From: Nostoc sp. WHI
Lineage (GTDB): Bacteria; Cyanobacteriota; Cyanobacteriia; Cyanobacteriales; Nostocaceae
Direction: 5' to 3'
Assembly: GCF_015714725.1 (NCBI RefSeq)
Contig: NZ_WBKM01000374.1
Location: 1 to 64,000 of the forward strand
Length of the DNA stretch: 64,000 nucleotides
A model generated the notes under the pieces. It was not told where the DNA came from and searched no databases. It worked only from the letters and a program-made list of their open reading frames with translations. Positions 28,172 through 35,609 of the stretch are shown here, piece by piece; position 1 is the stretch's first letter; every line of letters starts with the position of its first letter. The position numbers and the translations under genes are program-made.

Positions 28172-30130
28172 ATGACAAATGACTTACAAATCCAATTGAG
28201 TTGGGAAGAACCAGCGACGGGTGAACGGCGAGAACCAATGTTGAGTATGCCGATCGCTTTTGGTCGAGAATTCGCTCGATTACCTGCTGAACTCAGGGGA
28301 AAGCGCGTTTCTAGGATGCTGCTTAACAGTAACGAAGTTTCTCGTTACCATGCCCTAATTGACTGGGAACAAGATCATCTGCTGGTGATTGACCAAGGTA
28401 GCGTTAACGGTGTCTATGTCAACGGTCAACCACAAACCCGCAGTGTTCTGGCTAATGGCGATACGTTGCAAATTGGCCCTTATGTGATCACGGTGACATT
28501 TGCTGCTAGCGCCTCTGCACCAGATACTAGCCCTCCTTCAACGATTCACTTCAACGCAAATACCAATCTCCCAGACCCCAGGTTGCCTGTAGTCCAGCCG
28601 CTAACGCCCTTGGGAAGTAATTTCCCGCCACTAGCGTTTCAGGCGGAAAAGGTCGCTGTGCAAGCACTTTATGCTACAGGACTTCCAGTAGATGAATCTG
28701 ATTATCTAGCGATCGGGGCGGGATTGGGTAGCTTTTTCTGGGCTGATTTGCTGCGAATTAGTGGGGTGTCTGCTGACAAAATTGTGGCTTTGGGATTAGA
28801 GGCGGAGCCTTATGCTCGTTACAAGCGCCTTTGTCTGAATTCGCAAATTCCCTTACATGAAAGGCTGCGTTCTAATTCTGACTCTTGTCCTGATAATATT
28901 TGGGGCTGGCCTAGTTATGCCTTGCGTGAGGCTTGGCACGATTTCACCAAGGGACAGATGAAATCAGCATTTAAGTATTTGTGGCAGGTGTTTGCTGAAC
29001 CAACATTTGCAGAAACTTATACTCCTCGTGCGGGTAACGTCTTTGATTCCATAGATAGGGAGGCGAAGCGCATCGGCTGGAACCAAATTTATCGCTATGG
29101 GCGAGTTAGGGTAATTCGCAAAACTGATGATGGCAGATATTGTGTAGCCTATTCTCGCGCCCCAGGAAATTATGCTTTTTTAGTTAGTCGTTATTTACAT
29201 TTAGCTACTGGGTATCCAGCAATTCAGTTTCTTCCAGATTTGCAAGCTTATAGAGCAAAATATCAAGACTTTAACTCTGTCGTCAATGCTTATGAAGCAC
29301 ACGATCATGTTTATGAGCAACTAGAGCAACAAGGTGGTACGGTGTTGATTCGGGGGCGGGGAATTGTGGCTTCGCGGATTTTTCAGCGCATTTATGAAGC
29401 CAGAAAACGAAATCAGAATATTTCAGTTTTGCATTTAATGCGATCGCCTAAACCCCAAGGCAACAAATTTCAAAATACCCAGCGCCTAGTCAAAAATCAT
29501 TACGAATTTCAACCCTTTAACTGGCCTAAAGCTTGTTGGGGCGGCGAACTCCGGGCAATGTTAGAAAAAGCTAGCCCTGATGAACGCAAGCGTTTACTGG
29601 CAGACTGGGGCGGAACTACCACCGCCGACCGGCGCGACTGGCAACGAATTACTGCCCAAGGGTTAAGCGAAGGCTGGTATCAAATTACTTTTGGTGAAGT
29701 GCTGGATGTGGAACGAAATGCCCAAAACCGGACTATTACCCATATCCGAGAACAAAGCTTTGGGGAAATGAAGTTGTTAGCTGACTTTATTGTTGATGCT
29801 ACTGGACTCGATGCCAAGGTAGATGCTAGTCCCCTACTGGAAGATTTGGTGAAACATTACAACCTCCCAGTCAATCACCTGGGGCGATTTGCTGTAGCGA
29901 ACAATTTTGAATTGATAGAAATGCGTAATGATAGAGGTCAAATGTATGCTGCTGGGGCTATTACATTAGGTGGCCCTTATGCAGCAGTTGATAGTTTTTT
30001 GGGCTTGCAGTATGCCGCATTAGTCGCCGTTGATGGACTCGCTGCCGTCGGTGCTACTGGAGTTCAAAGGTTGAATGTTGTAAGTTCCTCTGGGCAGTGG
30101 TTGAAGTGGGTGTTAAATCAATCACCTTAG
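28172..30130 (+). CDS. FHA domain fused to FAD/NAD(P)-binding oxidoreductase
   Basis: 652 residues. Residues about 7-110 are an FHA domain (IAFGREF, EVSRYHALIDWE, DQGSVNGVYVNGQ). After a Pro-rich linker comes a flavoprotein-like domain (about 165-650) with a dinucleotide fold AIGAGLGSFFWADLL, a second strand VALGLEAEPYARY, a long central region and ADFIVDATGLDA, typical of the motif after the FAD site. The substrate is unknown. A phosphopeptide reader covalently tied to a redox domain suggests that kinase signalling controls its location or activity. Neighbour: the FHA/zinc-ribbon protein just upstream. Confidence 0.82.
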   Translation: MTNDLQIQLSWEEPATGERREPMLSMPIAFGREFARLPAELRGKRVSRMLLNSNEVSRYHALIDWEQDHLLVIDQGSVNGVYVNGQPQTRSVLANGDTLQIGPYVITVTFAASASAPDTSPPSTIHFNANTNLPDPRLPVVQPLTPLGSNFPPLAFQAEKVAVQALYATGLPVDESDYLAIGAGLGSFFWADLLRISGVSADKIVALGLEAEPYARYKRLCLNSQIPLHERLRSNSDSCPDNIWGWPSYALREAWHDFTKGQMKSAFKYLWQVFAEPTFAETYTPRAGNVFDSIDREAKRIGWNQIYRYGRVRVIRKTDDGRYCVAYSRAPGNYAFLVSRYLHLATGYPAIQFLPDLQAYRAKYQDFNSVVNAYEAHDHVYEQLEQQGGTVLIRGRGIVASRIFQRIYEARKRNQNISVLHLMRSPKPQGNKFQNTQRLVKNHYEFQPFNWPKACWGGELRAMLEKASPDERKRLLADWGGTTTADRRDWQRITAQGLSEGWYQITFGEVLDVERNAQNRTITHIREQSFGEMKLLADFIVDATGLDAKVDASPLLEDLVKHYNLPVNHLGRFAVANNFELIEMRNDRGQMYAAGAITLGGPYAAVDSFLGLQYAALVAVDGLAAVGATGVQRLNVVSSSGQWLKWVLNQSP

Positions 30131-30194
30131 TCGAAAGAGGCAGGAGGAATACAGTATTTATTTAGCTGTTTTGAGTCCCAAACTCCAAACTTGA

Positions 30195-30420
30195 GGTAAA
30201 AAGGTGCAACGTTCAGGCAAAAAGGCTCAACGTTCAGGCAAAAAGGCTCAACGTTCAGGCAAAAAGGCTCAACGTTCAGGCAAAAAGGCTCAACGTTCAG
30301 GTTAAAAGGCTCAACGTTCAGGCAAAAAGGTTCAACGTTCAGGTTAAAAGGTTCAACGTTCAAGTAAAAAGGCTCAACGTTCAGGTTAAAAGGTGCAACG
30401 TTCAGGTTAAAAGGCTCAAG
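30195..30420. repeat. 21-bp tandem repeat array 1 (10 units + partial)
   Basis: Ten units of the type ggcaaaaaggctcaacgttc+a, then a partial unit ending gctcaag. The leader ttttgagtcccaaactccaa plus acttga precedes it, and tggcgatg with a 29-bp repeat follows. Both strands give open heptad frames, but no real gene is evident. Related arrays are at 33734 and 35411. Confidence 0.92.
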
Positions 30421-30422
30421 TG

Positions 30423-30451
30423 GCGATGTCTACGACGGGCTACGCCTACGC
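30423..30451. repeat. 29-bp dispersed repeat, copy 3 (inverted)
   Basis: gcgatgtctacgacgggcta plus cgcctacgc, directly after array 1. Confidence 0.85.
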
Positions 30452-30497
30452 AGAACTCTTGCATTCTGATATGGTGAATTAAATCGGCGGTTAGAAA

Positions 30498-30635
30498 CCA
30501 ATACACTTGGGTTAAGATCCCCCCGCCTCCGGCGACCCCCTTAAAAAGGGGGTAAATAGAGATATTAGCCCCCCTTTTTAAGGGGGGTTGGGGGGATCTC
30601 CGAACACTAAATATCACTAACTCAAGCGTATTGGG
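30498..30635. mobile_element. About 138-bp MITE-like element, copy A
   Basis: Ends ccaatacacttgggtt and aactcaagcgtattggg are inverted repeats. The interior has gatcccccc, cccccttaaaaagggggt and ccccctttttaagggg. Related elements are at 52884-53020 and 62706-62843. Confidence 0.8.
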
Positions 30636-30645
30636 TTAAAAACTA

Positions 30646-30719
30646 GCCTCTACACGAGGCAAGACCCACCTCCGTGGGTTTCAAACCTTCAATTTTTCCT
30701 TAGTCCGCGTAGGCGGACT
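30646..30719 (-). terminator. Three hairpins, probable terminator of the 30765 gene
   Basis: Stems gcctctacacgaggc, acccacctccgtgggt and agtccgcgtaggcggact follow one another. Read on the minus strand, the last stem is followed by TAGTTTTT, a rho-independent-type ending for the small membrane protein gene. Confidence 0.6.
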
Positions 30720-30764
30720 TTGTTTGTGTAGCCGCGAATTCCATTCGCCCCGGCTCTAAATAGA

Positions 30765-31025
30765 CTACTTCTTATTTTCCCTTGTCGGCTGTACCATCAC
30801 AGGCACTAAAGTTTTAACTAAACCCGTAATCGCCACAATCACAGAAGCAATTCCCCCAATGGACAATGAAGTTAAAATTGCTGCCGCAAGAATAACTTCA
30901 GTGGGGCTATATCCATCTCGCATCCAAGTAGATGGATTCTCTACCGATGTTGGCGAGGTTGGGATTAATTGCGAAGTTTGGGTGGTTTGATTGGAGTTGA
31001 CTGGAGTTGTTAAGGCAGTTTTCAT
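30765..31025 (-). CDS. Small single-pass membrane protein
   Basis: 86 residues. A Thr/Ser/Gln-rich hydrophilic start (about 1-40) leads to one or two hydrophobic helices (about 43-77, VILAAAILTSLSIGGIASVI then VAITGLVKTLVPVM) and a basic tail PTRENKK. The charge distribution suggests the C-terminus faces the cytoplasm. It diverges from the NB-ARC/TPR gene with 134 bp between starts. No family name is known to me. A membrane role, such as anchor or pore for the divergent sensor, is speculation from position. Confidence 0.7.
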   Translation of the reverse strand: MKTALTTPVNSNQTTQTSQLIPTSPTSVENPSTWMRDGYSPTEVILAAAILTSLSIGGIASVIVAITGLVKTLVPVMVQPTRENKK

Positions 31026-31159
31026 GGCTAAACCTCTTCTAAATGTTTCTATGCAAATGGTATTTCTGCCAGAAGAAGAGGAGATTCCCTAGAAATGGAG
31101 ACAAAGTAGAGAGCAAGTAGAATTTAAGTAGAATCGAGAAGAAATCTCACAAGCTGTCT

Positions 31160-33550
31160 ATGCAATGGGCTGATTTTCTAGCCAATGAAGCTGCTACTCA
31201 TAGCTTATCCCCAGAGCAAACGGCAGCTTTTGTAGAGCGTTTGAAGACTGAAAACTCAGGGAAGAGTGAGGCAAAACTTGCCAGCGAGTTAAACATCGGT
31301 GCGGCTGCTTTCAAAAAGCGGATGACTGAGGTTTATGACAAATTTGCTCAGAGTTATCCTGAGTTAGCCAATTCTGAAAGCCGGGGTAAGCTAGAAAAGT
31401 TACGGGCTTGCCTGACAAGGAAATATAATGGCGGGCAAGATGTTCGCCCCACAATTAAAGAAATTCATCAAAATATTCCCCCTGCTGTCCCATTTGAAAA
31501 ATTTGTGGGACGTGAGGCGGAACTAGAAGAACTGCACCAGCAATTACAAAAATCTCGGCAAGTTGCAATTGTAGCTGTGGCGGGTATGGGTGGAGTAGGC
31601 AAAACTGAACTTGCTACCCAATACGCCAAACAGCACTTGGAGAATTATCAAGGCGGGGTTTGCTGGTTATCTGCACAGGGAATAGATGTCATAATTCAGA
31701 TTTTCAGATTTGTTGAATTGAAATTTAAACTCATTGCACCGGACGATTGGGAATTAGCAGATAGGCTGAGATACTGCTGGCAGAATTGGCAACAAGGTGA
31801 AGTACTGCTGGTGTTTGATGATGTCACCGACTACAAAAAACAGGTTCAGCTTTATCTACCCCCAGAATCACCCCGGTTTAAAGTATTGCTGACAACGCGC
31901 CAGGAATTTGATAGAACTTTGCCGCAATTACCTTTAGGTGTTCTCAAACCATTGGCGGCGATGAAATTATTAAAATCGCTGGTTGACAGAGAACGACTCA
32001 AAAGTGAACCTTGGGTTGCGAGAAGAATTTGTAAATTCTTGGGATATTTGCCTTTGGCGTTAGAGTTAGTGGGGCGATATCTGGATACAATGCCGGATTT
32101 GTCTCTGGAAAAACTGCTGAAGCGGCTAGAGAAAAAGCGACTGGAACACGAAGCAATAGCCAAAGCTAACCCATTGATGCGTTATGAATACGGCGTAGCT
32201 GAAGCTTTTGCATTGAGTTGGGAACAGTTGGATGAAAATGCACAAAGCTTAGGCTGTTTGCTAAGTTTGTATGCTTTGGCTGATATTCCGTTGTTTGTTG
32301 AGCGGATAGAAGATGATGATGAACAAGAACTCTGCGAAAAAGCTATAGCTGAGTTGCGGAAACTGCATTTAATACAATGGCAAAGTCAGGGAATTTATCG
32401 CCTACATCCACTGATTCGGCAATTTTTACAAATGAAGTTGGATGAGTCAAGTGAGGCCGATGAGGTGAAAACAAACTTTACAGCGCAGATGGTAAAGCTG
32501 GCAAAGCAAATTCCTCAACATCCTAGCCTTGAAGATATTTTCAACTTCACTCCCTTTATCTCTCACATTGCAGAAGTTGCAACCCACTTATGCGACTATC
32601 TCAGCGACGAGGATTTAATTTGTCCCTTCACAGGCTTAAGCTGGTTTTATCAAGGTCAAGGACTTTATCAGCAAGCAGAACCTTGGTACAAACTATGTGT
32701 AGAGCTAGTTGAAAATCGTCTTGGTTTAGAACATCCCAATGTCGCCGCTAGCCTGAACAATCTTGCAGAACTCTACCATTCCACAGGACGCTACAGCAAA
32801 GCTGAACTCTTGTATCAGCAAGCTTTGGCACTGAATAAACGCTTACTGGGAGACAATCATCCCGATGTCGCTACTAGCCTGAACAATCTTGCAGCACTCT
32901 ACAGTTCTACAGGACGCTACAGCGAAGCCGAACCTCTGTATCAGCAAGCTTTGGAACTGACAAAACGCCTACAGGAAGACAACCATCCCAATGTCGCCGC
33001 TAGCCTGAATAATCTCGCATTACTCTACGAATCTACAGGACGCTACAGCGAAGCCGAACCTTTGTATCAGCAAGCTTTAGAACTGACAAAACGGCTACAG
33101 GGAGACAACCACCACAATGTCGCCGCTAGCCTAAATAATCTCGCATTACTCTACAATTCTACAGGACGCTACAGCGAAGCTGAACTCCTGTATCAGCAAG
33201 CTTTGGAACTGAGAAAACGCTTACTGGGAGACAATCATCCCGATGTCGCTAATAGCTTGAACAATCTCGGAGGACTTTACAAGTCTACAGGACGCTACAA
33301 CGAAGCCGAATCCCTGTATCAGCAAGCTTTGGAACTGAGAAAACGCTTACTGGGGGACAATCATCCCGATGTCGCCGATAGCTTGAACAATCTCGCATTA
33401 CTCTACAATTCTACAGGACGCTACAGCGAAGCCAAACCCTTGTTTGAGGAAGCTTTGGCAATTTATGAACATACTATAGGTGTAGGTCATCCCCATACAA
33501 TGAGGGTTCGGGGAAATTATGCAATCTTGTTAAGAAAAGCAAGTCCCTAA
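31160..33550 (+). CDS. NB-ARC/TPR STAND ATPase
   Basis: 796 residues. Residues 1-90 are a helical domain seen at the N-terminus of cyanobacterial STAND proteins (possible effector/adaptor). The NB-ARC ATPase spans about 115-430: P-loop GMGGVGKTE at 142-150 with Lys148, Walker B VLLVFDD at 215-221, TTR sensor at 245-247, GYLPLAL (295-301) and a winged-helix LHPLIRQFL. Residues about 500-796 hold seven kinesin-light-chain-type TPRs of 42 residues, six nearly identical, repeated at DNA level (126 bp). STAND proteins of this kind act as oligomerising sensors in defence and signalling. A small membrane protein diverges from it. Confidence 0.92.
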   Translation: MQWADFLANEAATHSLSPEQTAAFVERLKTENSGKSEAKLASELNIGAAAFKKRMTEVYDKFAQSYPELANSESRGKLEKLRACLTRKYNGGQDVRPTIKEIHQNIPPAVPFEKFVGREAELEELHQQLQKSRQVAIVAVAGMGGVGKTELATQYAKQHLENYQGGVCWLSAQGIDVIIQIFRFVELKFKLIAPDDWELADRLRYCWQNWQQGEVLLVFDDVTDYKKQVQLYLPPESPRFKVLLTTRQEFDRTLPQLPLGVLKPLAAMKLLKSLVDRERLKSEPWVARRICKFLGYLPLALELVGRYLDTMPDLSLEKLLKRLEKKRLEHEAIAKANPLMRYEYGVAEAFALSWEQLDENAQSLGCLLSLYALADIPLFVERIEDDDEQELCEKAIAELRKLHLIQWQSQGIYRLHPLIRQFLQMKLDESSEADEVKTNFTAQMVKLAKQIPQHPSLEDIFNFTPFISHIAEVATHLCDYLSDEDLICPFTGLSWFYQGQGLYQQAEPWYKLCVELVENRLGLEHPNVAASLNNLAELYHSTGRYSKAELLYQQALALNKRLLGDNHPDVATSLNNLAALYSSTGRYSEAEPLYQQALELTKRLQEDNHPNVAASLNNLALLYESTGRYSEAEPLYQQALELTKRLQGDNHHNVAASLNNLALLYNSTGRYSEAELLYQQALELRKRLLGDNHPDVANSLNNLGGLYKSTGRYNEAESLYQQALELRKRLLGDNHPDVADSLNNLALLYNSTGRYSEAKPLFEEALAIYEHTIGVGHPHTMRVRGNYAILLRKASP

Positions 33551-33733
33551 CGATCGCACCCTTTCACAAAATCACACCAAATTGATGCTATACAACAGTT
33601 GTAGTTTAAATTTTAGCAGCGATCGCCCATCAACATTAGCGCTTTTGACTCTAAGCTGAGGAATGCTCTCTAATAAACAGAGAATAAATTTATGCGAACA
33701 GTACCAATTTTGAGTGCCAAACTTAAAACTTGA

Positions 33734-34001
33734 AGTTAAAAGGTGCAACTTCGAGGCTAAAAGATGCAACGCCGAGGTTAAAAGGTGCAACTTCGAGGTT
33801 CAAAGGCTCAACGTTGAGGCTAAAAGGTGCAACTTCGAGGTTCAAAGGCTCAACGTTCAGGTTAAGAGGTTCAGCGTTCGAGTTTAAAGGTGCAACGTCG
33901 AGGCTAAAAGGCTCAACGTCGAGGCTAAAAGGCTCAACGTTCAGGTAAAAAGGTGCAACGTTCAAGTAAAAAGGCTCAACAGTGAGGTTCAAAGGCTCAA
34001 G
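33734..34001. repeat. 21-bp tandem repeat array 2 (12 units + partial)
   Basis: Twelve units such as agttaaaaggtgcaacttcg+a and ggctaaaaggctcaacgtcg+a, more diverged than array 1. The leader ttttgagtgccaaacttaaa plus acttga precedes it; the trailer is ctcaagtggcgatg. Confidence 0.92.
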
Positions 34002-34030
34002 TGGCGATGATGTCTCCGAGTTTCAGAAAG

Positions 34031-34121
34031 AATGATATTAAGTCTTTGGAGGCAGACATTATGGCCATGTTGGGAGAAGTGGTTTAAGAACTAAAATAAA
34101 AATGTAGAGTTAGGAGATTTT
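34031..34121. repeat. 91-bp direct repeat, copy 1 (leader of TA module)
   Basis: From aatgatatta to taggagatttt, about 85% identical to 34904-34994. One frame encodes NDIKSLEADIMA...EVV stop, apparently the 3' end of a lost gene. It supplies the ribosome site of the antitoxin at 34126. Confidence 0.85.
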
Positions 34122-34125
34122 AGCA

Positions 34126-34410
34126 ATGGCTTTAACAATTTCAGATGAAGAGTTGGAAAGTATTCAGCTTTCGGCTGAAATTCGAGAAAAGGCTTTACAA
34201 AAAGCTAAAGAGGGGTATGTAATGACGTTATTAGAGGTAGGAGAAATTAGCAGTGGAAGAGCGGGTAAAATTCTTGGCATTTCTCGTTTGGAAGTGATTG
34301 AAATGATGAATAACTGGGGCATTTCTCTTTTTGATGATTCGCAGAGTTTGGAGGAATTACGTCAAGAAGTAGAACAGGCAGAATTACTTTTAAATCAGCA
34401 GATTTATTAA
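34126..34410 (+). CDS. UPF0175-type antitoxin
   Basis: 94 residues, helical, with the UPF0175 core LEVGEISSGRAGKILGIS, a helix-turn-helix-like element, and a C-terminal acidic helix that would hold the toxin. gttaggagattttagca provides a ribosome site. Its stop codon abuts the PIN-toxin ATG, so translation is coupled. It should neutralise the downstream toxin and possibly repress the operon. Confidence 0.88.
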   Translation: MALTISDEELESIQLSAEIREKALQKAKEGYVMTLLEVGEISSGRAGKILGISRLEVIEMMNNWGISLFDDSQSLEELRQEVEQAELLLNQQIY

Positions 34411-34905
34411 ATGATCATTGTTTCTGATACTACGCCAATTAGTGAGTTAGCAAAGGTAGAACATCTTGATTTGTTGCCAAAAGTTTTTGGTAAAGTTGTA
34501 ATTCCGCAGGGTGTATTTAATGAATTACTGATAGGTCAGCATCCAGCAGCAAAACTTGTAGATAATTTATTTTGGTTGGAGATTGTAACGGTAGATAATC
34601 AGCAAGTGGTTGAGGAGTTACAAAAGTCTTTTAATTTACATTTGGGAGAGTCAGAAGCTATTGCTTTAGCAGAGGAGCTTGGGGCTTCTCAGTTGTTGAT
34701 TGATGAAAAGGCGGCGAGGAAGGTAGCTATGGCTCGAAAGTTACCTTTAATTGGTACTGTGGGGGTTTTATTGTTAGCAAAGCGTCGAGGTTTGTTGGAC
34801 AGTGTTAAGGATGTTTTGGATGAGATGCAGCTACAGGGAATGAGAATTTCGGATCGGCTTTATGTGCAGGTTTTGACTTTGGCTGAGGAAAATCAAGGGG
34901 AATAA
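34411..34905 (+). CDS. PIN-fold toxin, DUF3368 family
   Basis: 164 residues. MIIVSDTTPISELAKVEHLD starts the PIN fold (first acidic residue Asp6), LGESEAIALAEEL gives the conserved Glu/Asp pair, and LLIDEKAARKVA gives the last acid. DUF3368 proteins are VapC-like ribonucleases and usually pair with UPF0175. It starts immediately after the antitoxin stop. The second 91-bp repeat begins at its stop codon. Confidence 0.9.
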   Translation: MIIVSDTTPISELAKVEHLDLLPKVFGKVVIPQGVFNELLIGQHPAAKLVDNLFWLEIVTVDNQQVVEELQKSFNLHLGESEAIALAEELGASQLLIDEKAARKVAMARKLPLIGTVGVLLLAKRRGLLDSVKDVLDEMQLQGMRISDRLYVQVLTLAEENQGE

Positions 34906-34994
34906 TGATATTAAATCGCTGGAGGCAGACATTATGGCGACGTGGGCTGAAGTGGTTTGAGTACTAAAATAAAAATGTAGAGTTGGGAGATTTT
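34904..34994. repeat. 91-bp direct repeat, copy 2
   Basis: Matches 34031-34121. The encoded tail NDIKSLEADIMA...EVV is retained, and the codons for Ser-Leu differ only synonymously (agt-ctt versus tcg-ctg). It supplies the leader of the broken gene at 35001. Confidence 0.85.
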
Positions 34995-35000
34995 CAAATT

Positions 35001-35290
35001 ATGCAAATCACAATTGATACTGAACTAAAACAAGCCAACTTAGTTGAACAGGAGCAAATCACTGAAACGGCGATCGCTAATGACTCCATGAAACAAGCGG
35101 CTCAAGTCAATACAAAAAAAACTTTGCCCTGGTTCTAGAAAAGCATCTTGAAAATCTCTTTATCGAACGCATGGACGGTAACGAAAAAATCTTTATACAA
35201 GTGATGAATAGTGAAGAATTTAAAGCAGTTGTGTTTGAAAAATTACTATCTAGTATTTATGAGAGTATCAACAGTGAACAGTCAGATTAG
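35001..35290 (+). pseudogene. Small frameshifted gene, possible HsdR C-terminal remnant
   Basis: ATG 35001 with leader gttgggagattttcaaatt opens a 45-codon frame ending TAG 35136-35138. A run of eight A (about 35113-35121) splits it: one extra A would continue as KNFALVLEKHLENLFIERMD to a stop at 35288, about 96 residues in all. The sequence IERMDGNEKIFIQVMNSEEF resembles the C-terminal tail of type I restriction HsdR proteins; this is from memory, not a search. A frameshift from a sequencing error or programmed slippage is possible. Confidence 0.5.
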
Positions 35291-35348
35291 CACTTGATAC
35301 ATTGGCAGCGATCGCCCTCACACACCCAATATTAAAGTCAATAATACT

Positions 35349-35377
35349 GCGTAGGCGTAGCCCGTCGTAGACATCGC
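35349..35377. repeat. 29-bp dispersed repeat, copy 4
   Basis: gcgtaggcgtagcccgtcgt plus agacatcgc, just before the leader of array 3. Confidence 0.85.
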
Positions 35378-35410
35378 ATAGCCATTTTGAGTACCAAACT
35401 TAAAACTTGA

Positions 35411-35510
35411 GGTTCAAAGGTGCAACTTCGAGGCTAAAAGGTGCAACGTTGAGGTTCAAAGGCTCAACTGTCAACCTCAAAGGCTCAACGTTCACGTTCA
35501 AAGGCTCAAA
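35411..35510. repeat. 21-bp tandem repeat array 3 (4 units + partial)
   Basis: The leader ttttgagtaccaaacttaaa plus acttga (35385-35410) precedes four units such as ggttcaaaggtgcaacttcg+a. The trailer gctcaaatg is followed by cagaactcttgctttctgat, also found (one base different) after array 1. Confidence 0.9.
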
Positions 35511-35609
35511 TGCCCATTGCAGAACTCTTGCTTTCTGATATTGTGAGTACTTACCCAAGATTTTAAAGAGGTAATTATCGCAAATTTAATCTAACAATCT
35601 TCCAAAACT

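Noticed and set aside
30127-30363. Minus-strand 78-residue ORF (NVEPFCL heptads)
   Set aside because: It consists almost wholly of the 21-bp repeat; no ribosome site, and similar frames exist on the other strand and in the other arrays.
33723-33992. Overlapping ORFs on both strands in array 2
   Set aside because: Products of the 21-bp periodicity; neither shows a start signal or known domain.
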